The notes under the pieces: generated by a model
The model's input: only the letters and a program-made list of their open reading frames with translations
What the model was told of the DNA's origin: nothing
Database searches by the model: none
In this document: piece by piece, positions 8,347 through 14,808 of the stretch
Layout of the letters: each line of letters begins with the position of its first letter
Numbering within the stretch: position 1 is the stretch's first letter
Virus record (IMG/VR): IMGVR_UViG_3300042731_005608
Coordinates: 1-20,289 of that record
Reading direction: 5' to 3' (one strand)
DNA from: a virus
Length of the DNA: 20,289 bases
Position numbers and translations under genes: made by a program

Positions 8347-9356
8347 AATGGGCACCTCTTGCCGCACGACGTGCGTAGCTTATCCAGCGCAGCGAGTGTT
8401 TCAGCTAGTAGTGTCTTTTTTTCACTTAGTTGCTGCATGCTGTCGGACACGCCGTCTAAGATGATAGCAAGTTCATTGTGTTGTCTGCGCGTCTTTTGCA
8501 GCCTGTCCGCCAAGGCTTGCAGGCCGCTTAGGTCGGGCACTGGTTGGTTGGCCTCTGCGGTGCTTTTTGCAAGGTCCGATAGGACTTCGTCCAGCTCCCT
8601 GCGTTGTTTGGCCACTTTGGCCGCCCGCCGGGCCACTACAAGGGCCGTCTCGCACGCGCTCGCGGCTGCTGCTGCGTTTTTCACCCGCTTTTGGGCCTCT
8701 GATACCCCCTCAAGGCAGTCTCGTAGCTGTCTGGCCGTTTCTCGCGTTTTTCCCAATGCAGCGGCTAGCCCCTTGGCTTCCTTGTATCTAGCTGCCAGCT
8801 TGGGCACATAGGCATAGGACCGTCTGGCTTTCCTAGCTTCTTCGAGGTCACATGCCCGTTCCTCAGCCACAACACGCGCCCGTTTGGCGTTGGACTGCAA
8901 CGCGGACAGGACTGTGTCGATGGCTCGTAGGTCCACAATGGCGTTCAGTTGTCTTGCGACTTCACCCGGCGTGCTGCTAAACCAGAACGGCCCTTCGTGT
9001 TGCCATTGGAAATTGACATTGTCTAGGCGCAGCGCTGCTTGGATGGGTTCAGGTACGTTGCGGCCAAACGCCTTGTACGGCTGCCCGTCCAGTTTGTACA
9101 CGTGCCCGTGCGGTCCGTAACTTCGCTGGATGACTGTGCCGTCAGTCAGCACCAGCTTTACCGACACTGACTTGGCGCCGTGGCGCAAGAACCGGTTGCC
9201 GGCTGGTTTGTTGAGACATACCCAACGCAGGGCGCGCAGGATGGTGCTTTTGCCTTTGTCGCTGTCCCCGATAATGCTGGTGATGTGTTTATCGAATACA
9301 ACGCGCAGGTTGCCATGCTTTTGGAAGTTGCGTAGGTGTAGGCTGGCAAAAAACAT
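8325..9356 (-). CDS. Rad50/SbcC N-terminal half (Walker A, coiled coil, zinc hook)
   Basis: 343 residues. It starts FFASLHLRNFQKHGN, the usual SbcC/Rad50 first strands, with Walker A GDSDKGKST at 30-38, then a coiled coil over about 150-325, ending in the zinc-hook motif CPLC (Cys335 and Cys338) just five residues before the stop. A full SbcC would continue down a second coil to Walker B; here that part is a separate gene at 6566-7186. The ATG at 9356 is preferred over the GTG at 9359 because AGG lies eight bases upstream; it overlaps the stop of the previous gene (TGATG). Role: ATPase and DNA-tethering subunit of an SbcCD-like complex in end processing and recombination. Confidence 0.9.
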   Translation of the reverse strand: MFFASLHLRNFQKHGNLRVVFDKHITSIIGDSDKGKSTILRALRWVCLNKPAGNRFLRHGAKSVSVKLVLTDGTVIQRSYGPHGHVYKLDGQPYKAFGRNVPEPIQAALRLDNVNFQWQHEGPFWFSSTPGEVARQLNAIVDLRAIDTVLSALQSNAKRARVVAEERACDLEEARKARRSYAYVPKLAARYKEAKGLAAALGKTRETARQLRDCLEGVSEAQKRVKNAAAAASACETALVVARRAAKVAKQRRELDEVLSDLAKSTAEANQPVPDLSGLQALADRLQKTRRQHNELAIILDGVSDSMQQLSEKKTLLAETLAALDKLRTSCGKRCPLCGNVMK

Positions 9357-9565
9357 CACTTGTGCCTAAACTCGCTCCAGATTATATTGTTGTCCTCGTC
9401 AAACAGCAGCACAGCCCATGGCTCGTCGGTACTATTGAATCGGTCTACTGCTATTTCTACGGCACGTCTTTCATGCACGTGCCGTGTTGGTGTGTAGGCT
9501 ATCTTGCCTAGTTCCTTCACGATGACACCCAACCGGTAGTATTGTGGCCCGTCTATCTTACTCAT
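9356..9565 (-). CDS. Small protein of unknown function
   Basis: 69 residues; ATG at 9565 with GGAG six bases upstream, overlapping the preceding nuclease gene by eight bases and the Rad50 half-gene start by one. Sequence features: a mixed alpha/beta pattern (YYRLGVIVKELGKIAY, then ERRAVEIAVDRFNS, then WAVLLFDEDNNIIW), compatible with a small single domain. No Cys or His cluster, membrane segment or catalytic motif. Tight packing between two recombination genes supports it being real. The function is not recognised. Confidence 0.65.
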   Translation of the reverse strand: MSKIDGPQYYRLGVIVKELGKIAYTPTRHVHERRAVEIAVDRFNSTDEPWAVLLFDEDNNIIWSEFRHK

Positions 9566-10121
9566 CAGGCACTCCCGCAGCTACATCCTTTACCACGTGT
9601 GGCAACACATAATGCATCCACATATCAAACCGCATTTGTATGAAGTGTGGTCCTTTGTGTGCGTGGTATACGGCATAGTTGGCAAATCGCGTAGCCCGTC
9701 TCACAAATTGTACGTCCAACGGGATTGTTATCAGGGCGTGCTTTGCATCGCATTTTGATATGATCGCCCACGACATGCTGCCGCTGTTCCTACAATCCCT
9801 TTCTGCTTTGTCTATCCAGTTTAGGAGCTTGGGTCTTGTTTTTGTGTGTTGCGTATGCAGTACGTCAGTCAGCGTAGCAGTTGGGTGTCCGCGTTTGATT
9901 TCGATAGTGAATACATCTAACAACGGTTGGCCTATTGGGTCTGTGGCTTGCACGTCGCCATATTGACCAAACGTTCGTTGTCCCCGTCGGTTACGTTGGG
10001 TTGCGCGGCCGCCACTGCCGGCAGTGCGCCAGAACACGTCGTCCCGCTTACCACCAGTCCACCACACGCTGAGCTGTTTGCAGACAGCCCGCTCGTACTT
10101 ACCGCCTTTGTTTCTCGCCAT
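9558..10121 (-). CDS. PD-(D/E)XK-type nuclease, probable Holliday-junction resolvase
   Basis: 187 residues. The N-terminus NKGGKYERAVCKQLSVWW carries an early Glu on a helix, followed by FWRTAGSGGRAT, then YGDVQATD (the Asp strand) and TIEIKRG (the E-x-K pair, with Lys positioned on the next strand). This order is that of PD-(D/E)XK enzymes such as archaeal-type resolvases and phage junction nucleases. Likely role: cutting branched DNA from recombination before packaging. The start overlaps the end of the MazG-like gene by 23 bases with a weak AGG site, so translation is probably coupled. It could instead be a restriction-type endonuclease, but the neighbours favour recombination. Confidence 0.75.
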   Translation of the reverse strand: MARNKGGKYERAVCKQLSVWWTGGKRDDVFWRTAGSGGRATQRNRRGQRTFGQYGDVQATDPIGQPLLDVFTIEIKRGHPTATLTDVLHTQHTKTRPKLLNWIDKAERDCRNSGSMSWAIISKCDAKHALITIPLDVQFVRRATRFANYAVYHAHKGPHFIQMRFDMWMHYVLPHVVKDVAAGVPDE

Positions 10122-10503
10122 GGTCTTTGCCTATCAATGCTTCCAGTTCGGCCGCCAAGTTACGGTTATTGGCTGCCGCGTTGCTGAAGGCCTCGCCATA
10201 CCGTGCGCGCAGCTTGCGTATGTTGGCCGCTTGGATGTCTTCGAAACTGAGCCCCAGTGTGTTGGCAGCCAGTGCAACGTACCACATTAGGTCACCAAGT
10301 TCTTCTATTAGGTGCAGACGGTTTGGCACAGCATCGTAGAAGGCTGCCTTCTTAACAATCTCCATTATCTCGCCGCTTTCGGTACAAATACCAACTGCGG
10401 CGTGCAGTAAGCGCAGGCGCGCTTCATTGTTGCTTAGCTTTTGCACGATTGCTTTGTAGCTGGTATTCTCAGTCACTGCTGCCAGATTTTGGTAGGTGCC
10501 CAT
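10099..10503 (-). CDS. MazG-like nucleoside triphosphate pyrophosphohydrolase
   Basis: 134 residues from the ATG at 10503, which has a strong GGAGG seven bases upstream; the longer open frame to 10593 lies inside the previous gene. The all-alpha NTP-PPase motif is clear: TESGEIMEIVKKA, a short loop, then EELGDLMWYVALAAN, i.e. the E-x2-E and E-x2-D metal-binding helices. Enzymes of this family hydrolyse (d)NTPs to monophosphates plus pyrophosphate; phage members are thought to tune nucleotide or ppGpp pools. It lies one base after the 5' nuclease gene and overlaps the next gene. The exact substrate cannot be read from the sequence. Confidence 0.88.
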   Translation of the reverse strand: MGTYQNLAAVTENTSYKAIVQKLSNNEARLRLLHAAVGICTESGEIMEIVKKAAFYDAVPNRLHLIEELGDLMWYVALAANTLGLSFEDIQAANIRKLRARYGEAFSNAAANNRNLAAELEALIGKDHGEKQRR

Positions 10504-10504
10504 G

Positions 10505-11386
10505 TTAACGCCTCCGTGTTTGTCGTCTATCGTTCCCGGATAACAGTTCACCAATGCCCCAACGGCGATCGGCCTCGTCACACTGTAGCCCAACTACAGC
10601 GGGCCATGGTGCTCGTTGTAGGTGGCAATCCGGCGTGCCGCTTAGCGGCAGCGACACCAATGACAAATTGCGTAGCCATGTTGCTGCGTTTTTTTCTATG
10701 CGTGTCCTAGTGTTTGCCGGTATCCCATAGCCACGCAAATATTTCACTGCAGTCTTTTCGCCTATGCCCGCAATGCCAGCTACATTATCACCGCTACAGC
10801 CCGCTAACGCCTTTACGTCCGCCCACTTGTGTGGTTGTATGCCGTGTGTTTCAATAAACCACTGATAGGTTAGCAGCTTGCGTGTGTTGGGCGCCCAAAT
10901 AGATACTTGTGGGGCTAGGCATTGGTACAAATCATGGTCGGCGCTGATTATGATCATAGTGTCTGTCGGCCAAGCCGCTGGTATGTCCAGGCAAATGCGG
11001 GCTATCAGATCATCAGCTTCATATCCTGGCACGCGCAGTACGGCTTCGCAGCCTAGCAATGGCAGCACATCGGATATCAAGGTGGCTACTTGTGCGCGGT
11101 ATTCGTGCTCGGCTTGGCGGGCTAGCCGTTGTCCGGTAGCGCTTGTTGGGGGTGCCGGCTTGCGGTTGGCTTTGTATGGTGGGTACAGCTTGGCCCGCTT
11201 GCTAGGCCCCTGGTCCCAGCAGTGAACAACATAGCGGGTACCAAAGTATTCACAGCATCGCAGCACTTCAGCAATGAAGCCGAAGATTACCCCAACCGGG
11301 CGCCCTCGGTGCTGCATGGCACCCATGCTATACTGCGCCCGTCTGCATAGGTAGGGGCAGTCTATTACCAACCAAGTTGCTTCCAT
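10505..11386 (-). CDS. FEN-type 5'-3' exonuclease (Pol I 5'-nuclease family)
   Basis: 293 residues. Motifs in order: VIDCPYL (first metal Asp), CWDQGPSKRAKLYPPYKANR (Asp plus the Arg/Lys arch segment), GYEADDLIA (metal cluster), SADHDLYQCL (where most have S-x-D-K-D-x-x-Q-L), then GCSGDNVAGIAGIGEKTA, the helix-three-turn-helix DNA-binding element. It removes RNA primers and 5' flaps, a job Pol I does with its own 5' domain; this phage encodes it separately. ATG at 11386, two bases beyond the previous stop, with GGGA upstream as a weak ribosome site. The last ~60 residues (rich in Arg at the end) are beyond the core domain. Confidence 0.92.
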   Translation of the reverse strand: MEATWLVIDCPYLCRRAQYSMGAMQHRGRPVGVIFGFIAEVLRCCEYFGTRYVVHCWDQGPSKRAKLYPPYKANRKPAPPTSATGQRLARQAEHEYRAQVATLISDVLPLLGCEAVLRVPGYEADDLIARICLDIPAAWPTDTMIIISADHDLYQCLAPQVSIWAPNTRKLLTYQWFIETHGIQPHKWADVKALAGCSGDNVAGIAGIGEKTAVKYLRGYGIPANTRTRIEKNAATWLRNLSLVSLPLSGTPDCHLQRAPWPAVVGLQCDEADRRWGIGELLSGNDRRQTRRR

Positions 11387-11387
11387 G

Positions 11388-11618
11388 CTATTGTCCCATT
11401 CCGTTGGCTGGTTTGCATGTGCATGGGTCACATATTGGGCATATGTCATACCCATGTTCACATTCTATGCCTATTGGACATAAGCATGCCCGTCTGAACT
11501 GACAATCTTTATCATGTCCAGCAACCACGCCACACACGCAGCCTATTATGCCACACTTATGGCACGCAACGCCTAATGAGTCCGGGTTACTTGTATCGTG
11601 GTTTTCTGTTGCTGGCAC
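11388..11618 (-). CDS. Small Cys-rich, probably zinc-binding protein
   Basis: 76 residues from GTG at 11618, chosen because GAGG lies six bases upstream. A longer form from GTG at 11660 (90 residues) would add a CNKCGTKL knuckle but has poor ribosome-site spacing and overlaps recA more. The protein is dominated by cysteines: CHKCG, GCVCG, then C-x5-C-x-C, ECEHGYDICPICDPCTC. Many paired C-x2-C and some His suggest two or more zinc sites and no catalytic domain. It sits between the RecA-like and 5' nuclease genes, overlapping the first. Possible DNA or protein adaptor of the recombination set (inference); the exact family is not recognised. Confidence 0.7.
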   Translation of the reverse strand: MPATENHDTSNPDSLGVACHKCGIIGCVCGVVAGHDKDCQFRRACLCPIGIECEHGYDICPICDPCTCKPANGMGQ

Positions 11619-12675
11619 AGGCTGCCTCAATTTCGTCCCACACTTGTTGCACGATATCACGTAGCTGTGTTTCCTGTTCGTTGTCTTCTATTAGTCTGGC
11701 CAATCCGCCGATGCTGCCTTTGTAGCCAAATTCAGGTGCTGTTATCGTGGTGCCCTTTTCGCGGGCTTGCCAATGCTTTTCTTCTATTAACCACAGGATG
11801 CAGCTTAGTGTATCGTCTATCCCGCGGTCATAGTAGATGGGCACTGTCACTGTGCGATCACGCCCCGTCTCGCGGTTTTTGCGCACATGCAGGATACAAT
11901 TGACCCCCACCTTGCGCGGCTTGCCACGCACTGTGCGTTTCATGAACTTACCACAGCTAGACCATATTTCTAGTGTGGCATAGAACGACAGTGCTCGCCC
12001 GCCGGCGCGTGTGCGCTTCTCAAAGCCAAAGCCGATATTGTCCCGCGTTTGACTGATCACGATTAGGATGCTATCGGTAGCCCGCAGTTCCGGCAGCAAT
12101 TGGCGTATGCCACTGCTGTTGCTTTTGGCTTTGCCGTCAGTATAGCTGCCTACCGGCGGCTTGCCGCGTCTGTGTGCCGCCTTTTGTTCAGCGAACTTGT
12201 TGCGTTCTGCCTTGCTGCTGAGTGCATCCATGCTATCTAACACATATATGAAAGGTTCGTTGGTTTGTATTGCGTCGTCCACGTTGTAGTAGAAGTCATC
12301 TATTGTCGTGCTTGGTTGCGGTATGCCTTCTTCATCGCTGTTGGGTGGCTCCATGCGTGCCAAGGCTTTGGCACCAAAATACCGTTCGATATCCATCAGC
12401 GCGCCGCCTTCGACATCATCGAAGATAAGTCTGTGTTTGGCGAAGTGGCGGTTGCGGCATGCTTCTGCGAAGCATGTGAGTGACAGCCATGTTTTTCCGC
12501 TCTTGGTGTCTCCTACCAAGTAGTAGTAGCGGCCAGTAACAAACCCTTTGTGCACATTGCCTGTGCACGCCAAGTTCAGCAGCGTAGACCCTGTACTGAG
12601 CCCCTTGCCCGGTGTGGCTATTGCCCGTGGTCTGCGCAGTGCACGCTTTATTGCTGCTGTGGTAGGTTTCGCCAA
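11587..12675 (-). CDS. RecA-like recombinase (phage type)
   Basis: 362 residues with a RecA/UvsX ATPase core: Walker A GDTKSGKT (55-62), a DDVEGGALMDIERYF segment, Walker B FIYVLDSMDAL (about 140-150), LIVISQTRDN (sensor-like), and GGRALSFYATLEIW, which matches RecA's GG-x-AL-x-FYAS segment. It would form filaments on ssDNA and pair homologous strands. TTG at 12675 is the start: AAGG is eight bases upstream, there is no in-frame ATG before Walker A, and the N-terminus AKPTTAAIKRALRRP is a sensible opening. The frame continues upstream to a TGA at 12730. It works with the SSB encoded just upstream and with the SbcCD-like and resolvase genes downstream. Confidence 0.92.
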   Translation of the reverse strand: MAKPTTAAIKRALRRPRAIATPGKGLSTGSTLLNLACTGNVHKGFVTGRYYYLVGDTKSGKTWLSLTCFAEACRNRHFAKHRLIFDDVEGGALMDIERYFGAKALARMEPPNSDEEGIPQPSTTIDDFYYNVDDAIQTNEPFIYVLDSMDALSSKAERNKFAEQKAAHRRGKPPVGSYTDGKAKSNSSGIRQLLPELRATDSILIVISQTRDNIGFGFEKRTRAGGRALSFYATLEIWSSCGKFMKRTVRGKPRKVGVNCILHVRKNRETGRDRTVTVPIYYDRGIDDTLSCILWLIEEKHWQAREKGTTITAPEFGYKGSIGGLARLIEDNEQETQLRDIVQQVWDEIEAACASNRKPRYK

Positions 12676-12735
12676 TGCACGGCCCTTAAAAAACAGGCTG
12701 CGGTGAGCGAAGTAGTCCAGGCGCCTTCTTCACAA

Positions 12736-12769
12736 GTAGGCTTTGCCTACCGCCCCTGTGTTTAGGGGC
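12736..12769 (-). other. Two tandem stem-loops upstream of recA
   Basis: Two six-base-pair perfect stems lie one base apart: 12752-12769 (six-base loop) and 12736-12750 (three-base loop). Neither is followed by a U-run on the minus strand, so they are not typical terminators. They may be protein-binding operators, mRNA-stabilising structures or an attenuation-type element for recA. Confidence 0.4.
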
Positions 12770-12785
12770 CACTGTAGCATTTCAA
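12765..12785 (-). promoter_or_regulatory. Weak copy of the promoter-like element before recA
   Basis: The minus strand reads TTGAAATGCTACAGTGGCCCC, matching the clamp-gene element at about 13 of 21 positions, with TGC-TACAGT as an extended -10-like hexamer (4 of 6 to TATAAT). If used, transcription would start inside the adjacent GCCCCT/AGGGGC palindrome, about 90 bases before the recA TTG. Degenerate, so low confidence. Confidence 0.3.
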
Positions 12786-12900
12786 AACTGGGTGTGGTGT
12801 GCTGCAAGACGGCCTCCTTGCCAGCAAACAGCGCCAAGGAGTCAACACTGTCGTCAGTTCATGACCACCACACCGACCGCGCCACGACCACTAGACACGG

Positions 12901-14079
12901 CTATTCTGGGCGCGGGTGCTTAGCTTCGTCACATTCTGCCCACACGCTGCATTTATCGCAAGCGTCCAGGGTATCGGTGTCCTCACCAAATGTGCCTCCG
13001 CCGGGGCACCTTGTCTTGCCCCCCTGGTTGCTTGGCTTTTTGCCGGCCGCGGTAGGTTTGCCACCACCACTCTTCGAACTGCTGGGGCGTGAGGATTGTG
13101 GACCGCTCGGCCGGTTGCCCGATCGGTTGCCCGGTCGGTTGCCCGGTCGTTTTGGGGGCGGCGCTTCCTCACCACCATTATCCGGGCCGTCCCCATCGTC
13201 CCCGCCAGTATCGTCGGTAGGATCGTGCTCGTCCCCGTTCCCGTCTGTATCGTCGGTGGGTGGTGGGCTTGTCTTGCCTGGTCGGTTGCCCTTGCGTGGC
13301 CCGGCTGGTCTGTTAGTGGGCGCATCTTCGATGTTGTCAACATCCGGTTCGTCTGATTGCAGGAAAATAGCCCGCAGCTCGTCATAGGGCAGGATCACCA
13401 ATAGGTCATCCAGACACGGCGTGTCTTGCAGGCATTCGGGATCGAAATCTTCAGCACGCGCCTTGAAGTCAATGGTGCCTACCTCGAAAAATGTCCTGCC
13501 CGGTATTGTCTTTTCGACGATACCGCAGCGTAACGTGTAGCCCCCTTGTAGGTCGGCAAAACAGTAGTAATCATCCCCGTCTGCAAACAGATCTGCGAGG
13601 CGCTTGTCCAGCGCTTTACCGAACAAGTGGTAACTTATGTCCCACACCTGATAGCCCTTGTCGCTATCTGCATGGTCGTACACGACAAATAGCTGACGCT
13701 CACGCGGTGCTAGATCCTTTATCAGCGCCTCGTCAGCCGTTTTGTTTCTGTCCGCCCTAAGCCGCCACTCACATATCGGGCAACGCTGCCCAATGGTCTT
13801 TGCTGGGCAGACGTAGGCTTTATTGTCGGGTCCGATGTTGCGGTGCACATAGTACGTGCGTTCATAGTAGTCGAGGCCTTCGTCGCACCGTGGGTTACCC
13901 TTACCGACAATGTAGGGCATGATATCAAACCGCTTCACACCGGCCGTCTTGAGTGTGAACAGGTGCATGCCCTCAGGCAGCCGTATGGACGTCATTTCGT
14001 AACCACTACGGTGCGTCTCTGCGCGTCGCCGGGCTGCTTCGGCACAAGCGCTACGTCGTTTCTCGCTTCGTCCTGCCAT
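12901..14079 (-). CDS. Phage ssDNA-binding protein (gp32-like)
   Basis: 392 residues from ATG at 14079 (GGAG nine bases upstream); the frame is also open to a GTG at 14127. A His and three Cys in H-x11-C-x8-C-x2-C (His79, Cys91, Cys100, Cys103; the last two in CPICEW) closely mirror the zinc site of T4 gp32. The core runs to about 265, ending DDLLVILPYDELRAIFLQ. Then a long disordered, acidic and Pro/Gly-rich tail with DDTD/DDTGG runs and RPGN repeats follows, as SSB tails usually are for partner binding. The extreme C-terminus has a second cluster, CPGGGTFGEDTD then CDKCSVWAEC, a possible extra zinc knuckle. Role: coats ssDNA during replication and recombination. It overlaps the upstream membrane-protein gene by 29 bases. 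Confidence 0.87.
   Translation of the reverse strand: MAGRSEKRRSACAEAARRRAETHRSGYEMTSIRLPEGMHLFTLKTAGVKRFDIMPYIVGKGNPRCDEGLDYYERTYYVHRNIGPDNKAYVCPAKTIGQRCPICEWRLRADRNKTADEALIKDLAPRERQLFVVYDHADSDKGYQVWDISYHLFGKALDKRLADLFADGDDYYCFADLQGGYTLRCGIVEKTIPGRTFFEVGTIDFKARAEDFDPECLQDTPCLDDLLVILPYDELRAIFLQSDEPDVDNIEDAPTNRPAGPRKGNRPGKTSPPPTDDTDGNGDEHDPTDDTGGDDGDGPDNGGEEAPPPKRPGNRPGNRSGNRPSGPQSSRPSSSKSGGGKPTAAGKKPSNQGGKTRCPGGGTFGEDTDTLDACDKCSVWAECDEAKHPRPE
13112..13147 (-). repeat. Three tandem 12-base repeats in the SSB tail
   Basis: The plus strand shows three near-identical copies of CGGTTGCCCGGT (first copy ends GAT). On the coding strand they give RPGNRPGNRSGN, part of the disordered linker of the SSB. 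Such in-frame repeats can change copy number by slippage, altering linker length without breaking the frame. Confidence 0.8.
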
Positions 14080-14230
14080 TGTTATGGTCTCCATCAGTTG
14101 AAAATCGTTGCTTGCCACGCAGTGCACCTACAGTTGCTACTGCCGCTACCAGATAGACCAAAACCAGCAAAGCGCAGGCACACACTATTGAAATGCCAAC
14201 CCACACCAGTGCTGGACCTATACTAGCCAT
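14051..14230 (-). CDS. Small single-span membrane protein
   Basis: 59 residues, ATG at 14230 to TAG at 14051. The start overlaps the previous stop as TAATG, and AAGGGCGGGGCGG upstream can serve as ribosome site. Residues about 4-36 are strongly hydrophobic (ALVWVGISIVCACALLVLVY, then LVAAVATVGAL), followed by a basic, polar tail (RGKQRF...RTKRETT), so the C-terminus is expected in the cytoplasm. The 3' end overlaps the SSB start by 29 bases. No family is recognised. It might anchor replication to the membrane or act on the host envelope, but this is only inferred from the neighbours. It fills a gap that would otherwise be unexplained. Confidence 0.65.
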   Translation of the reverse strand: MASIGPALVWVGISIVCACALLVLVYLVAAVATVGALRGKQRFSTDGDHNNGRTKRETT

Positions 14231-14766
14231 TATCCGCCCCGCCCTTCCCTCAGTGGTCGTCTGTGCCCCTTTGTGTGCCCCTCACGTTGTCTGTCTAGGA
14301 CTTCGTAGCCCTCGGCGTCAGTTGTTGGTGCTGCAAAGTACCCTTGTTTGTGCAGCTCCACAAGGTGTTGTAGCGCCCGCTTCTGGTGTTCCAAAGCATT
14401 AAGCGCTGCCTGTATCACGTCTACCCGGTGCTTGTGGCGGTTGTACCGTTCGCGCGCTATCTTCACAAGATCGTGTTTAGCTGCTGCCGCCGCTATGGCA
14501 TCTACCGTTGTCTTTTCTAGATCAAACTCTTCTGGGTTGCGTGCGATTTCCAACTTAGCATCTGCTATGGCCACGTCCAGCGATGCTTTTGCCCGGTCCA
14601 TTACGTCGCGTGCGTCAGCCTGTAACAAACCGGTATTGAAAACAGCTTTGGCTTGTTGCAGCCAATCACGGTCTAGTGTCTCCAGACTGATATCGAACAA
14701 CGGTCCAAACTCAGCCCTCGCTTCGGCTGATAGTGCTTGCTTTGTCTGTCTGTCTTGTACTGCCAT
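14230..14766 (-). CDS. Coiled-coil phage protein next to SSB, possible recombination mediator
   Basis: 178 residues, nearly all alpha-helical: a first helical pair (residues about 45-80, AKASLDVAIADAKLEIARNP), then EEFDLEKTTVDAIAAAAA, then a long helix ending ALNALEHQKRALQHLVELHKQGYFAAP. I recall this layout (acidic helix, 'LEKTT..AI', 'ALEH.K.AL..LV.LH..GYF') from unannotated phage genes beside SSB and RecA. A role like T4 UvsY, loading recombinase onto SSB-coated DNA, is possible but only by position and size. ATG at 14766, directly behind a promoter-like TATAAT (five bases) and AGGG. First gene of its apparent transcription unit. Confidence 0.72.
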   Translation of the reverse strand: MAVQDRQTKQALSAEARAEFGPLFDISLETLDRDWLQQAKAVFNTGLLQADARDVMDRAKASLDVAIADAKLEIARNPEEFDLEKTTVDAIAAAAAKHDLVKIARERYNRHKHRVDVIQAALNALEHQKRALQHLVELHKQGYFAAPTTDAEGYEVLDRQREGHTKGHRRPLREGRGG

Positions 14767-14787
14767 GCCCTATTATAGCAACTTCCA
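14765..14787 (-). promoter_or_regulatory. Promoter-like element (extended -10) before the coiled-coil gene
   Basis: The minus strand reads TGGAAGTTGCTATAATAGGG, continuing CAT. It contains a perfect extended -10, TGC-TATAAT (14772-14777), and is almost identical to the element before the clamp gene. No good -35 is seen. The -10 ends five bases before the ATG at 14766, so the transcript would be leaderless or nearly so, unless AGGG serves as ribosome site for longer read-through mRNA. It lies in the 29-base gap after the clamp-loader stop. Confidence 0.6.
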
Positions 14788-14808
14788 GGCACTGCCTACT
14801 GTGTGCCT
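14787..14808. other. Inverted repeat between clamp loader and promoter-like element
   Basis: AGGCAC (14787-14792) pairs with GTGCCT (14803-14808) across ten bases. Overlapping it is an 11-base palindrome, AGGCA-C-TGCCT (14787-14797). No U-run follows, so an operator next to the promoter-like element is as likely as a weak terminator for the clamp-loader transcript. Confidence 0.35.

Larger units (their letters stand above)
12676..12900 (-). promoter_or_regulatory. 225-base leader/regulatory gap upstream of recA
   Basis: This is the only sizeable gap in the minus-strand block. From its upstream end it contains a GGAGG followed by TTG at 12807 that opens a 25-codon frame closed by TGA at 12730-12732, in the same frame as recA. 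It also holds a weak copy of the promoter-like element (12765-12785) and two adjacent stem-loops: GCCCCT/AGGGGC (12752-12769) and GTAGGC-TTT-GCCTAC (12736-12750) as read on the plus strand. A T6 run (minus strand) lies near 12690. The layout suggests separate control of recA: a promoter with an operator-like palindrome, or an RNA-level control element. None of it is proven. Confidence 0.45.

Noticed and set aside
8200-8811. 203-residue plus-strand frame opposite the Rad50 half
   Set aside because: Antisense to well-supported sbcD and Rad50 genes; no ribosome site or domain.
10099-10121. Third strong copy of the promoter-like element near the nuclease start (TGGAAGCATTGATAGGCA)
   Set aside because: Only partly similar, wholly inside MazG codons for LEALIGK, and lacks a -10-like hexamer.
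13112-13147. CRISPR-like array
   Set aside because: The repeats are 12-base units without spacers and are in-frame codons of the SSB linker.
12743-13387. 214-residue plus-strand frame, Pro/Ser-rich
   Set aside because: Antisense shadow of the low-complexity SSB tail repeats.
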